Shown piece after piece: positions 19,650 through 29,026 of a stretch of 64,000 nucleotides of DNA (position 1 is the first letter of the stretch; each line of letters opens with the position of its first letter). Location of the stretch: NCBI GenBank assembly GCA_937924775.1, contig CALDUT010000010.1, positions 62,001 through 126,000 on the forward strand, given 5' to 3'. The notes beneath the pieces are model-generated. The model had not been told where the DNA came from, ran no database searches, and saw only the letters and a list, made by a program, of their open reading frames with translations. This DNA is from an uncultured Gemmata sp. (lineage in GTDB: Bacteria; Planctomycetota; Planctomycetia; Gemmatales; Gemmataceae). Both the position numbers and the translations under genes were made by a program.

Positions 19650-20876
19650 CTATCTTTTCAACTCAAAACACATCAGTTCGTGGTCGTCCCGTAAGTAGAG
19701 CCGACCCTCGACCAATGCCGGGTGGGCCCAGGTGGGGCCGCACACTTTACTCTTCGCCAGCTCCTTGTACTCCTTTTCGCTGGGGGCGAAAAGGGTTAAG
19801 TGGCCGTTATCATCAAGCATCAGCAGACGTTCTTTCCCTGGAGGGCCACAGCGGAGAATCGCGGCATGGTAACGACCGACGTTCTTCTTTTCCCACATGA
19901 CTTTACCGCTTTTGATCTCGACGCACCGCAGTGTGATCGACGGATTGGTGAGTGTGGCCGCCCCGTTGATCATGTACAAGTAGTCGCCAACGGCCACGGG
20001 GGTGGAGAAGTAACAGGTTAAGTCTTTGTTTTCCCAGGCCTTCTTCGCGGTGAAAGAACCATCGCCCTCCATGACCTGGACCGCGATACTGCCCGCGGTA
20101 ACCGAACTGGCAATAATCCATCCCCCGGCCAGAATCGGCGTGGTGGATGATTCGTTGAGCTTGTCTTTGAAAGGAACTTCCCACAGCGGGTGGCCGCTGG
20201 GGGATAAACCACGGAGGTTCGCACCCGTGAGTGCAACAATCTGTTGGTTGAGAATCACGGGCGAAGCATAACTGGCCGGATCGTCGGTCGCTTGCCACGC
20301 CACCTTACCCGTTGTGGTGTCGAACGCCACCAAACCGGCCCCTTTGCCTCCCACCAAAACGATGACCTTGCCGTCGTGAACCAATGGCGAAGCCGAAGTC
20401 CCGAAGAATAGATTGCTGGCTTTGAAGTCTTTGAGAGCCTCCACTTTCCAGACGATTTCCCCTGTGGCGGCCTTCCAGCACGCCAGGATTCCGGTGCTGC
20501 CATAGGTATAGACATGTCCGTTAGCGACCGCGGGGGTCGCCCGTGGACCGTTTCCAAAGAGCAGTTTGATTTCGGCCCTCTCGTAGCTCTTGTCCCATTT
20601 TCGCTCGCCGGTTTTGGCATCGAAGGCGGCGAGGGTGTCGGCATTTTGGCCTTTGGGTTGGTAGAAGGCGTAGACGATACCGTTCACCACCACGGGGGAA
20701 CTGTGTGCTTCCCCCACCGGTTTTTTCCACACGGGCTTCAGTTCACCGGCCCACGGTTCAACGACTTCCTGGGTGGTGTTGTCGCGTTGGGGGCCGAGAA
20801 ATTGTGGCCAATCAGCGGCGTGGGCTGTCAGACTGCAGCCGAGCATCCACAGCCCCAGAAGCACCAGTCGCGGCAT
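19650..20876 (-). CDS. Secreted PQQ-like beta-propeller repeat protein
   Basis: A 408-residue exported protein with a signal peptide (MPRLVLLGLWMLGCSLTAHAA). The mature start DWPQFLGPQRDNTTQE is the common opening of planctomycete outer-membrane-assembly-like (BamB-related) PQQ-repeat proteins. Propeller blades are visible as repeated units with AFDAKTGERKWDKSY, CWKAATGEIVWKVEAL, AFDTTTGKVAWQAT and CVEIKSGKVMWEKK. No catalytic residues of PQQ dehydrogenases are evident, so it is more likely a scaffold or binding protein. GGAG lies 8 bases before the ATG. The end of the upstream YkgJ-type gene overlaps its first 65 bases in another frame. Confidence 0.88.
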   Translation of the reverse strand: MPRLVLLGLWMLGCSLTAHAADWPQFLGPQRDNTTQEVVEPWAGELKPVWKKPVGEAHSSPVVVNGIVYAFYQPKGQNADTLAAFDAKTGERKWDKSYERAEIKLLFGNGPRATPAVANGHVYTYGSTGILACWKAATGEIVWKVEALKDFKASNLFFGTSASPLVHDGKVIVLVGGKGAGLVAFDTTTGKVAWQATDDPASYASPVILNQQIVALTGANLRGLSPSGHPLWEVPFKDKLNESSTTPILAGGWIIASSVTAGSIAVQVMEGDGSFTAKKAWENKDLTCYFSTPVAVGDYLYMINGAATLTNPSITLRCVEIKSGKVMWEKKNVGRYHAAILRCGPPGKERLLMLDDNGHLTLFAPSEKEYKELAKSKVCGPTWAHPALVEGRLYLRDDHELMCFELKR

Positions 20877-21426
20877 GGGTTAGCTCCAACAGCGAGGAAC
20901 TAGCGGGCGATTCTCCCACGGCCGCGGCAGCTACCACGGGGAGAGCCACTCGGGCCGCAGGCGTTGTCATGTTATCGGGCGCGGTGCCCATTGACCGCGT
21001 GGGGGCGGCATTCAAAAAATGGTGCAAAGGGGCATAATGCCAGCCGGTGCCAAATTCGTCGGCGATTTGCTTCAGTGCGGCGACCGCCTGTTCCGCAATT
21101 TCCCCCATCCGCTTCTGATAGTTGGGGTCGCAGAAATAAATCCGGCAGCCAAGAGGTCGAATCGACCGCACGGTACATAACCCGTTCACCTGAAATGGGC
21201 AGCTATCGCGTGTGACCGGACGCGGGTAGTCGGGGGCAGCTGACAGGAGAATTTCCGCCTCCAAGTGCGATACAAACAGAGTGTGGCCATATTCGCTGAA
21301 ACGGCAGCATCGGCCGCTAGCCGTGCAACGCGGCTGGGCTGCCGCAATCGCGGCCTCCACTTGGGCGTAAACGGCCCAAACTCGCTGGCGAACAGTCTCG
21401 GTCAGGGAGCTGGCGTGGCGATTCAT
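20812..21426 (-). CDS. YkgJ-family cysteine-cluster protein with a C-terminal extension
   Basis: A 204-residue cytosolic protein. Cys motifs typical of the YkgJ/DUF-type zinc or iron cluster family are RCTASGRCCRFSEYG (residues ~33-47) and CPFQVNGLCTVRSIRPLGCR (about 82-101), followed by IYFCDP. Normal family members would end near WHYAPLHHFLN. Here about 60 Ala/Thr/Ser/Pro-rich residues follow, and the frame runs through the ribosome binding site and signal peptide of the next gene. The extension may be real or the result of a lost stop. It lies 20 bp after a second YkgJ-type gene, so the two are probably co-transcribed. Confidence 0.75.
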   Translation of the reverse strand: MNRHASSLTETVRQRVWAVYAQVEAAIAAAQPRCTASGRCCRFSEYGHTLFVSHLEAEILLSAAPDYPRPVTRDSCPFQVNGLCTVRSIRPLGCRIYFCDPNYQKRMGEIAEQAVAALKQIADEFGTGWHYAPLHHFLNAAPTRSMGTAPDNMTTPAARVALPVVAAAAVGESPASSSLLELTHAATGASGAVDARLQSDSPRR

Positions 21427-21446
21427 GGGATAGGTGCAATTGTTGT

Positions 21447-21878
21447 TTACAGGCGGATCAGTTTCAGCCGGCGGCTGATCTCCTCAACTGGGATCAACTC
21501 GCCGTGCCCCGAACCAGGACACTTTTCGCACGTTCGTTCCCAATCGTCTGGGGTTTCTAGGTTACTGTGCCAAAAGGGCCACGTTCGGCACTGGGCTGGC
21601 CGTACCGGGTAGATGGTGCATCCTTTCTTGGGATCGTAGAAAATGCAATCGCCGTTGATTTTTTCACGCAACGTGCGTTTTCCGCGGGCCATACGACTGT
21701 ACAATTCGCGCACTTCGTTAACCGGTTGGCCCAAATACGTCGCGATGGCATTCAGCTCCTCGGTGGTGACCCAGACGAACCCCGGTTCGCCGGTGCAGCA
21801 ATCGCCGCATTGGGTGCAGGTGAAACGTAGCCCTGCCGCATACCATGGCTGATCGTGGGTGTAGGTTGAGTTGTTCAT
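21447..21878 (-). CDS. YkgJ-family cysteine-cluster protein
   Basis: A 143-residue cytosolic protein with FTCTQCGDCCTGEPGFVWVT near residue 19 and CIFYDPKKGCTIYPVRPAQC near residue 78, then CEKCPG near the end. This is the full Cys pattern of the YkgJ/UPF0153 family, thought to bind zinc or an Fe-S cluster; its biochemical role is not established. It is the first gene of a minus-strand run with a second YkgJ-type gene and the PQQ-like protein. No strong Shine-Dalgarno is seen at the ATG. It diverges from fabH. Confidence 0.88.
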   Translation of the reverse strand: MNNSTYTHDQPWYAAGLRFTCTQCGDCCTGEPGFVWVTTEELNAIATYLGQPVNEVRELYSRMARGKRTLREKINGDCIFYDPKKGCTIYPVRPAQCRTWPFWHSNLETPDDWERTCEKCPGSGHGELIPVEEISRRLKLIRL

Positions 21879-22040
21879 GAAGGTTCGGTTTTACGGGCCG
21901 TTCGTGGAATAGTGATCATACAGCTTGAATAGGGGTGGAACCAACCTAAGATAAGGCTTTTTGCTTGCGAAGGGGTTAGTCATTCCGTACTGATAGGGGG
22001 GATTGGTTGCACATAACTTTTCATCGGGCGTGATCTCGCG

Positions 22041-23042
22041 ATGACACAACTGTTAGGGGTGGCACTTCGCGGCACGGGCAGTTTTCTGCCAGTCCGCGTC
22101 GTCACCAACGATGAATTCACCGATGTTCTCAATTTGGACACCTCTGACGAGTGGATTCGCACCCGCACCGGGATTCGGGAACGCCGTTATGCCGGTCAGG
22201 GGGAAACTTCGGCCACCTTGGGGGCTGCCGCCGGGCGAATCGCCATCGAAACCGCGGGGCTGACCCCCGCCGATATTGATCTGATTGTCTGTGCAACAGT
22301 CACCCCCGATTTGATGTGCCCCTCGACCGCCAATCTCATTCAGGCGGAACTCGGCTGCCGACATATTCCGGCTTTCGACATCACCGCGGCCTGCTCCGGC
22401 TTTTTGTATGCCCTGTCGGTCGGTACGCAATTCGTCCGCACCGGAGCCGCTACACACGCCCTAATTGTGGGGGCCGAAGTTCTGACCCGCATTCTCGATT
22501 TCACCGACCGCAACTCCTGCATTCTCTTCGGCGATGGGGCCGGGGCCGTGGTGCTGAGTGCCACCCCCGTCGTCAATACCGGGGTGCGGATGATCCGCCT
22601 GTATTCAGACGGTACCCGGCAGGAACTCATTCAAGTGCCCAGCCGGGTGACACCCATTCCGCCGCCGGGCCCTCCGCAATTGCAGCGACTCGACTACATG
22701 CGCCTCAGCGGCCGGGAGGTTTTCCGCTTTGCTGTCAGCCGGATGGTGGAATTGATCGAACAAGCTGAAATTGATGTGCGCGAATTGGGGCTACCTGGGA
22801 TCGATGCTCTCATTCCCCACCAGGTCAATCAACGCATCATCGACGCAGCGCTGGAATCGAGTGGCTTTCCTGCCCACAAGGTGATGGTCAATCTCAGTAA
22901 ATACGGCAATACTTCCGCAGCGAGCGTTCCTATTGCGCTGGATGAAGCCCTCCGCACGGGGCGGTGCAAACCTGGTGATACCGTGTTGCTGGTGGCCTTC
23001 GGCGGCGGTCTGACGTGGAGTTCCGCCCTGCTCACACTCTAG
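22041..23042 (+). CDS. fabH: 3-oxoacyl-[acyl-carrier-protein] synthase III
   Basis: A 333-residue condensing enzyme that joins acetyl-CoA (or a branched primer) to malonyl-ACP to start fatty-acid synthesis. The catalytic triad is intact: Cys118 in DITAACSGF, His in IPHQVNQRI, and Asn in KYGNTSAAS. The N-terminal GTGSFLPVRVVTNDEF and DEWIRTRTGIRERRY are FabH signatures. Length is normal. The usual neighbours plsX, rpmF, fabD and acpP are absent, so it may be a second copy, a primer-specific variant or simply a dispersed gene. The ATG has no clear Shine-Dalgarno. Confidence 0.94.
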   Translation: MTQLLGVALRGTGSFLPVRVVTNDEFTDVLNLDTSDEWIRTRTGIRERRYAGQGETSATLGAAAGRIAIETAGLTPADIDLIVCATVTPDLMCPSTANLIQAELGCRHIPAFDITAACSGFLYALSVGTQFVRTGAATHALIVGAEVLTRILDFTDRNSCILFGDGAGAVVLSATPVVNTGVRMIRLYSDGTRQELIQVPSRVTPIPPPGPPQLQRLDYMRLSGREVFRFAVSRMVELIEQAEIDVRELGLPGIDALIPHQVNQRIIDAALESSGFPAHKVMVNLSKYGNTSAASVPIALDEALRTGRCKPGDTVLLVAFGGGLTWSSALLTL

Positions 23043-23377
23043 CCGTGGCGATGGCCGTCGCAACTTTTGCTTCCCCAGGGAACATTTTTCAGCAGTATCG
23101 TTTGGCATTTCGTGAGCCTGTCACGGTTGCCATCGGTCCTGAGGCCCAAATTGGGCGCAAAGAGAGAGGAGCAACAAACAACATTCGGTCATCAGCAGCT
23201 GCGGTTGACAGGGGGCGGAGAATTGCTTAAAGATGCGTCCCGATTGGACCGACGCGGGTTTTCTACCGACGACGGAGGGTTTGTTCGGAAGTGGTGGAAC
23301 CCCGATCCAACCGGCTGGGCGTCTGCGCGCCAGCCGCGTCGGACCAACACGAGTCGCCTTTCACGGAGGATTACCCC
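23043..23377. other. Intergenic leader upstream of a PEP-CTERM gene
   Basis: These 335 bases contain no supported gene. The only regulatory signal I can point to is a sigma70-like candidate at 23205-23233. Confidence 0.5.
23205..23233 (+). promoter_or_regulatory. Candidate sigma70-type promoter
   Basis: A perfect -35 TTGACA (23205-23210) is followed after 17 bases by TAAAGA (23228-23233), a poor -10. It points to the PEP-CTERM gene starting 145 bases downstream. Tentative, because the -10 matches the consensus at only three positions. Confidence 0.35.
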
Positions 23378-24025
23378 ATGATTCGTCGGACCTGGATCGC
23401 CCGTTTGTTCGTGGTCGCCGCGACCACCAGCGCGGCCATCGCGATGAGCGCTGGGTCGGCCCATGCTGGTCTGCTGCCGGTGTCGGTCACGGTGCAACCG
23501 GAAGCCGGCAACTTCCGGTGGACCTACTCGGTGGTTCTCCCCACCGACATGAGCCTGAAGGCCGGCAGCTACTTTACAATCTACGACTTCGCTGGGTATC
23601 AACCCGGTTCCGGTCGTGTGACTTCGGCCGCCCCCGATCCGAGCTTTTCCACATTTTGGACTGTGACGACCAGCAACCTCGGCCCCACCCCGGCTCGCCT
23701 CAACCCGCAAGATGATCCGGCTATCACGAACGTTACCTTCACTTACACCGGTCCGACGATTCCCTCGGGTCAACTCACCCTGGGCAACTTCGTCGCCGTC
23801 TCGGAGTTCAGTGAAGCGATTGAAAGCTTCTTCACGGCCACCAATCCACGCGCCGCCGATGGCCAAATCGACAGCAATATCACGCTGACGCTCGTTCCCC
23901 GGCCGCGGGAGATCCCTGGCCCCGGGGCGATTCCCGAACCGGCCACCCTCGCTCTGGCTGGGTTGGGCCTGCCGGTCGTCGGCTTGGCTCGTTACTTCCG
24001 CCGCAAAAGCCAAATGAACGCTTGA
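23378..24025 (+). CDS. PEP-CTERM sorting-domain protein
   Basis: A 215-residue exported protein from an ATG at 23378 with GGAGG 9 bases upstream; the frame is open further up without a good start. The signal peptide is MIRRTWIARLFVVAATTSAA with cleavage near SAHAG. The C-terminus is a textbook PEP-CTERM anchor: the motif IPEPATLALAGLGLPVVGLA followed by RYFRRKSQ. Such tails are processed by an exosortase (family knowledge); none is in the window. The middle is beta-rich (SVTVQPEAGNFRWTYSVV) without a named domain. A rho-independent terminator follows at 24069. Confidence 0.88.
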   Translation: MIRRTWIARLFVVAATTSAAIAMSAGSAHAGLLPVSVTVQPEAGNFRWTYSVVLPTDMSLKAGSYFTIYDFAGYQPGSGRVTSAAPDPSFSTFWTVTTSNLGPTPARLNPQDDPAITNVTFTYTGPTIPSGQLTLGNFVAVSEFSEAIESFFTATNPRAADGQIDSNITLTLVPRPREIPGPGAIPEPATLALAGLGLPVVGLARYFRRKSQMNA

Positions 24026-24068
24026 TTCTCCTGTGCGTTAATGCGTCCGAGAGAAAGGGACACTGAGC

Positions 24069-24101
24069 AACCTCGGGGGCCCCCCGAGGTTGTCTTTTTT
24101 C
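24069..24101 (+). terminator. Rho-independent terminator
   Basis: AACCTCGGGGG and CCCCCGAGGTT form an 11-base GC-rich stem, followed shortly by TCTTTTTT. It lies 44 bases after the PEP-CTERM stop and before the copper ATPase. Confidence 0.9.
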
Positions 24102-24185
24102 CATTCGGCCCGCCACGCACGGCCCACAAACGACGCGAATGGCATACACTGCCTACAATCCGTATCAACTTCAGGAAATGTGGGC

Positions 24186-26555
24186 ATGAACGACGACCGA
24201 CCACCACCCGCCCAGCCCAAGACATTCTCCCTGACCCTCCATGATCCCACCGTCCTCGATCCCGTATGCGGCATGCGTGTGGATCCGGCGAACGCGGCCG
24301 GTTCGATAATTCATGCCGGAACCACGTACTACTTTTGCAGTTCCCATTGTGTTGAGAAATTCCGCAGCGATTCTCAACGGTATTTGGACGGCGCCACCGC
24401 CGCGGAACCGTCGGCGTGTGGCGGGGAGCCGGCCGGCGACCCGACAGTGGAATACACTTGCCCCATGCATCCCGAGATCGTGCAAATCGGCTTTGGAACG
24501 TGTCCCCTGTGCGGGATGGCTTTGGAACCCAAAACGCCGCAGGCAGGCAGTGATGAGGATACCGAATGGCGAGCCATGCGACAGCGCTTTCTTGCGGCCG
24601 CAGTCCTGACTATGCCGGTGTTTATCCTGGCGATGGCTCCGATGATTCCAGGGGTGAATTGGTCGGCAGGATGGATGACGGCCGCAAATATCATCGGGTT
24701 GGTGTTGGCCACCCCGGTGGTGTTTGGTGCCGGCGGACCGATCTTTATCCGCGCGGTGCAAGCCCTACGGCATCGGACCGCCAATATGTTCACTCTCATT
24801 GCTATCGGTACAACAGCCGCGTGGGGTTATAGTACCCTGGCGACATTGGTTCCAGAAGCCTTCCCTGCGCACTTCCGCGATCCCCATGGCCACATCGCCA
24901 CTTACTTCGAATCCGCAGCGGTCATTGTCACGTTGGTGCTGTTGGGTCAGGTTCTCGAGTTGCGGGCCCGACGGAGTACTGGTGAAGCCATTCGCACGCT
25001 CATGGCGCTGGCACCTGCTACGGCGCGCCGTATTGAGGCCGATGGCACGGAGACGGACATTCCGTTGAACCAGGTTCGCGTCGGTGATGTTCTCCGCGTT
25101 CGGCCTGGAGAAAGAGTTCCTGTGGATGGTTCGCTCCGCGAAGGTTCCGGTCTGGTGGATGAAGCCATGCTGACCGGCGAATCCACACCGGTCGAGAAAC
25201 ATCTGGGGGATAGCGTCACCGGAGGCACGATGAACCTGCGGGGTTCGTTCGTGATGGTGGCCACCAAAGTCGGTCGTGACACCGTTTTAGCCCGCATCGT
25301 GGAATTGGTGGCCAACGCTCAGCGAAGTCGAGCTCCGATCCAGAAAGTGGCCGACCGGGTGGCCGCGTGGTTTGTTCCGGCGGTCGTGGTTATCGCGCTT
25401 GTGACGTTTGCTGCGTGGTGGCACTGGGGGCCGGAACCGACGTTGGTTTTCGCTCTGATCAACGCGGTCGCGGTTTTGATTATCGCTTGTCCCTGTGCTT
25501 TGGGGCTGGCCGCGCCGATGTCAGTCACGGTCGGAATCGGTCGGGGGGCGTCGGCCGGGGTGCTGATTCGTTCCGCTGAAGTTTTGGAGCATTTGGAGCG
25601 AGTGGATTGTGTGATCGTGGATAAAACCGGCACCCTCACGGAAGGGCGTCCGCGGGTGGTGGCCATTGCCCCGGTCGAGCCGTGGACCGCGGAGGAAATC
25701 CTCCAATGGGCGGCCAGTTTGGAGCAGGGGAGTGAGCATCCTTTAGCGGCAGCCCTCATTCACGCGGCTCAGGAACGGGGGTTGAGCCGGGAGGCTGTCG
25801 AACGCTTCGAATCCCTGCCGGGCCGGGGTGTGCGGGGCCTCGTCGTGGGGCGGCGGGTAACACTCGGTAACGTCTTGTTGTTGCGGGAAGAAAATGGGGC
25901 CGGAATCCCGGAAAGCGAGGTGGAAGCCCGGCGTCGGCAGGGCCAAACGGTAGTCTTGATGGCCGTCGATGGCCACTTCGCGGGCTTTTTTGCCATCGCC
26001 GACCCCCTTCAACCGACAGCGGTCGACGCCATCCAGCAGCTGCAAATGCAGGGTCTTCGCGTGGTGATGCTCACTGGGGATAGCCACAGTACCGCCATGG
26101 CCGTGGCCCAGCAATTGGGGATCACCGAAGTGTATGCCGAAGTATTACCCGAGCAGAAGGTGGAAGTGGTTCAACGGTTGCGGGCCGAAGGCAGGGTGGT
26201 CGCCATGGCCGGGGATGGTATCAATGATGCGCCGGCGTTGGCTACTGCGGATGTGGGCATCGCCCTGGGTACTGGGACGGATATTGCGATGCACTCGGCC
26301 GGGGTCACGCTGGTTCGCGGGGATTTGCGGGGGATCGTCAAGGCCTTGCGGTTGGGGCACGCCACCATGGGCAATATTCGGCAGAACCTGGCCTTGGCCT
26401 TCGGGTACAATCTCGTGGCGATACCGGTGGCCGCGGGGGTACTGTATCCCGTGTTGGGATGGCTACTCAATCCGATGATTGCCGCTGCGGCAATGAGTTT
26501 CAGCTCTATCTCTGTTATTGCCAATGCGTTACGGTTACGAAGGCTGAAGCTCTGA
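24186..26555 (+). CDS. copA: Copper-translocating P-type ATPase with YHS and HMBD N-terminal domains
   Basis: A 789-residue inner-membrane pump. The ATG at 24186 is chosen because the earlier in-frame sequence overlaps the terminator. Residues ~20-65 are a YHS domain ([15 protein letters not shown], then YYFCSSHC). Residues ~88-115 are a heavy-metal-binding HMBD ([23 protein letters not shown]). There is no HMA (CxxC ferredoxin-like) domain. Membrane helix 6 carries CPC ([11 protein letters not shown]), the phosphorylation site is DKTGTLTEG, and the hinge is [20 protein letters not shown]. These residues mark a P1B-1 Cu+ exporter. Its 3' end overlaps the convergent hypF end by 21 bases. No copper-responsive regulator is adjacent. 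Confidence 0.92.
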   Translation: MNDDRPPPAQPKTFSLTLHDPTVLDPVCGMRVDPANAAGSIIHAGTTYYFCSSHCVEKFRSDSQRYLDGATAAEPSACGGEPAGDPTVEYTCPMHPEIVQIGFGTCPLCGMALEPKTPQAGSDEDTEWRAMRQRFLAAAVLTMPVFILAMAPMIPGVNWSAGWMTAANIIGLVLATPVVFGAGGPIFIRAVQALRHRTANMFTLIAIGTTAAWGYSTLATLVPEAFPAHFRDPHGHIATYFESAAVIVTLVLLGQVLELRARRSTGEAIRTLMALAPATARRIEADGTETDIPLNQVRVGDVLRVRPGERVPVDGSLREGSGLVDEAMLTGESTPVEKHLGDSVTGGTMNLRGSFVMVATKVGRDTVLARIVELVANAQRSRAPIQKVADRVAAWFVPAVVVIALVTFAAWWHWGPEPTLVFALINAVAVLIIACPCALGLAAPMSVTVGIGRGASAGVLIRSAEVLEHLERVDCVIVDKTGTLTEGRPRVVAIAPVEPWTAEEILQWAASLEQGSEHPLAAALIHAAQERGLSREAVERFESLPGRGVRGLVVGRRVTLGNVLLLREENGAGIPESEVEARRRQGQTVVLMAVDGHFAGFFAIADPLQPTAVDAIQQLQMQGLRVVMLTGDSHSTAMAVAQQLGITEVYAEVLPEQKVEVVQRLRAEGRVVAMAGDGINDAPALATADVGIALGTGTDIAMHSAGVTLVRGDLRGIVKALRLGHATMGNIRQNLALAFGYNLVAIPVAAGVLYPVLGWLLNPMIAAAAMSFSSISVIANALRLRRLKL

Positions 26556-28880
26556 AGCGTGGGAAGTTCGAGTTGCGTCCGGATTCAGCCCCGCTGCGAG
26601 GATAGCCTGACCCAGGGATAATCCGCCGTCGTTGGTGGGAACGTGGCGATGGATCAACACCCTCATCCCACTGGTACGAAGACGATCAACGGTCTGCTGC
26701 AATAGGAGAAGGTTTTGGAAGACACCGCCGGTCAGTCCCACCGCGTCGAAATGGTACTTTTGTCGCAAACGGCTGGCCAAGCGGGTGATGGCTTCAGCTA
26801 CCGTAACATGAAAGCGGCCCGCGATCCACGCGGCGGGCACGCGTTGACGCACCTCTTCAGCTATGGCGCGTATCAGCGGCCGTAGATCCCATTGCGTCCA
26901 TTCGTCATCCATGATGTTAATGGGATAGCAAGCTCCGGGGGTGACGGTGGCGCGGGATTCCATTTCAATTGCGGCTTGGGCTTCGTAACTCACCGTGTGC
27001 CGAATGCCGATGAGCGACGCGACGGCATCAAACAATCGCCCAGCACTACTCGTGGGGATACAGTGGACATGGCGTTGCAACTGTTGCTGGAGTACACGCC
27101 GTTCAACCGGCGAGCAAGCCGCGACACAGGGGAGATCCTCGCTCCACGGTACCCCGGCCGACCACAGATGGGCCAGCGCCACTCGGTATGGGCGACGGAT
27201 CGCGGCATCGCCCCCCGGTAGCGGAATATCGGTTAACTTGGCGACCCGACGGATTGAGCTTCCTTGGGCGAGGAAGAATTCGCCACCCCAGATGGCTCTG
27301 TCATCACCGTAACCGGTGCCGTCGAAGCAAACCACTAAAGCCGGATCGGTTGTCCAGCCGCAGTCCGTCAACAGAGCCGCGACATGCGCCCGGTGATGCT
27401 GCACCCGCAGCACAGGTAAACCGCGTCGGGCCGCGAATTGCCTGGCCCACTCCGCGGATAGATACCTGGGGTGAGCATCACACACGACGGCCTCCAGATT
27501 TGTGGCGAAAAGTGTAAGTAACTGCTCGGCCGTGCGTTCGAGTACCGTGAGTGTTTCCACGCTTTCGACATCGCCTATGTGCTGGCTGAGAATGGCCCGG
27601 GTGTCGGTCGTGAGGCAGAGTGTCGCCTTGAGTTCTCCTCCCACGGCCAAGATGGGGCGAACCGGTCGCGGTAGTGATACCGGTAGGGGGGCGAACCCGC
27701 GGGATCGCCGTATGGGATATTCGTGGCCTGCGACAACATACACCACGGAATCATCACAGACGGTGTGGATGTCGCGGTTGTGGAAAAGGAAGGCATCGGC
27801 CAGCTGCTCTAACCGCTCCCGGGCTTCGTCGTTGTCGTGCGCGATCGGTTCATCACTGCGGTTGCCAGACGTCATCACCAGTGGTCGATCCTGCAGCAAC
27901 AAATGATGGAGCGGGGAATACGGCAACATCAAGCCGAGGGTGGCAATGCCGGGAGCCACTTCCGGGGCCAATCGCGAATCCTGTTGGCGACGGGGTAACA
28001 GTACGATCGGCCGTTCTGGACGGGCCAGGAGGCGAGCTTGTTCCTCGGAAATAATGGTCCATTCGCGCGCTTGCGTCACATCGCGGACCATCACTGCAAA
28101 GGGCTTCTCACCGCGGCCTTTGCGTTCGCGGAGCGTTTGAACCGCCCGAGAGTTGGTTGCGTCGCAGGCGAGGTGGAAGCCGCCGATCCCTTTGACGGCG
28201 AGAATCCGCCCCGCATCAAGCAATTGCACGGCCTGTTGAATGGCGGCATCTCTTGTGGCGATTGTGTCCCGATCAACTTCGAGCCAAACGTGCGGGCCGC
28301 AGACGGGGCAAGCGATCGGTTGCGCGTGGAAGCGGCGATGGGCCGGATCGTGATATTCGCAAGCGCACGGAGGGCACATCGCGAAGGCGGCCATGGTGGT
28401 TGACGGGCGATCGTAGGGCAGACCGCGGATGATGGTGAATCGCGGCCCGCAGTTGGTGCAGTTGATGAACGGGTAGCGATAGCGGCGATCGGCTGGGTCA
28501 AATAGTTCCCGGAGGCACTCCGCACAGGTGGCGATATCAGCGGGTACCGAGCTGCCCACGGTTGCCGAGAAGGAACTGGTCTGGATCCGGAAGTCAGTTT
28601 CGTGGCCCAGAGGACAAGGTTCGGAAGTGATCGCCGCGATCCGGGCCAAGGGTGGATATTGCGTGGTCAAATCCGCTGCAAATGCGGCAATCGCATCCGC
28701 TCTTCCCTGAACTTCAATCCAGACGCAGTCGGTCGTGTTGCTGACAAAACCGTGGAGTTGGTATCGCTGTGCCAGTCGGTAGACAAAGGGCCGAAACCCC
28801 ACGCCTTGCACTACCCCGCGCAGGACAAAACGCTTGCGAACGGGATCCGAAGTGATTCCCCAATCAGCTGGACCCGACAC
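26535..28880 (-). CDS. hypF: [NiFe]-hydrogenase maturation carbamoyltransferase HypF
   Basis: A 781-residue protein. The GTG at 28880 has GGAGG exactly 8 bases upstream; longer in-frame starts lack such a site and would collide with the divergent gene. Domain order: acylphosphatase-like ([20 protein letters not shown], residues ~16-35 on), double zinc finger with exact spacing CxxC-18-CxxC-24-CxxC-18-CxxC, YrdC-like domain, then a Kae1-like domain ([41 protein letters not shown]). HypF turns carbamoyl phosphate into the thiocarboxamide on HypE, the source of the CN- ligands of hydrogenase iron. No other hyp or hydrogenase gene lies in the window. Confidence 0.94.
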   Translation of the reverse strand: MSGPADWGITSDPVRKRFVLRGVVQGVGFRPFVYRLAQRYQLHGFVSNTTDCVWIEVQGRADAIAAFAADLTTQYPPLARIAAITSEPCPLGHETDFRIQTSSFSATVGSSVPADIATCAECLRELFDPADRRYRYPFINCTNCGPRFTIIRGLPYDRPSTTMAAFAMCPPCACEYHDPAHRRFHAQPIACPVCGPHVWLEVDRDTIATRDAAIQQAVQLLDAGRILAVKGIGGFHLACDATNSRAVQTLRERKGRGEKPFAVMVRDVTQAREWTIISEEQARLLARPERPIVLLPRRQQDSRLAPEVAPGIATLGLMLPYSPLHHLLLQDRPLVMTSGNRSDEPIAHDNDEARERLEQLADAFLFHNRDIHTVCDDSVVYVVAGHEYPIRRSRGFAPLPVSLPRPVRPILAVGGELKATLCLTTDTRAILSQHIGDVESVETLTVLERTAEQLLTLFATNLEAVVCDAHPRYLSAEWARQFAARRGLPVLRVQHHRAHVAALLTDCGWTTDPALVVCFDGTGYGDDRAIWGGEFFLAQGSSIRRVAKLTDIPLPGGDAAIRRPYRVALAHLWSAGVPWSEDLPCVAACSPVERRVLQQQLQRHVHCIPTSSAGRLFDAVASLIGIRHTVSYEAQAAIEMESRATVTPGACYPINIMDDEWTQWDLRPLIRAIAEEVRQRVPAAWIAGRFHVTVAEAITRLASRLRQKYHFDAVGLTGGVFQNLLLLQQTVDRLRTSGMRVLIHRHVPTNDGGLSLGQAILAAGLNPDATRTSHASELQPS

Positions 28881-29026
28881 GGTCAAAACCTCCGTGGCGA
28901 TCACTCTCTCCGATTGTACACGCCGCCACGCGTGAAGGGGCATTCTGATACTGTTCGGCTTGACGGGCCAACACTCCATGAGGTAGCGTATAATTCCCAT
29001 TTTCGGATCGCAGGGAGGCGATAGAA

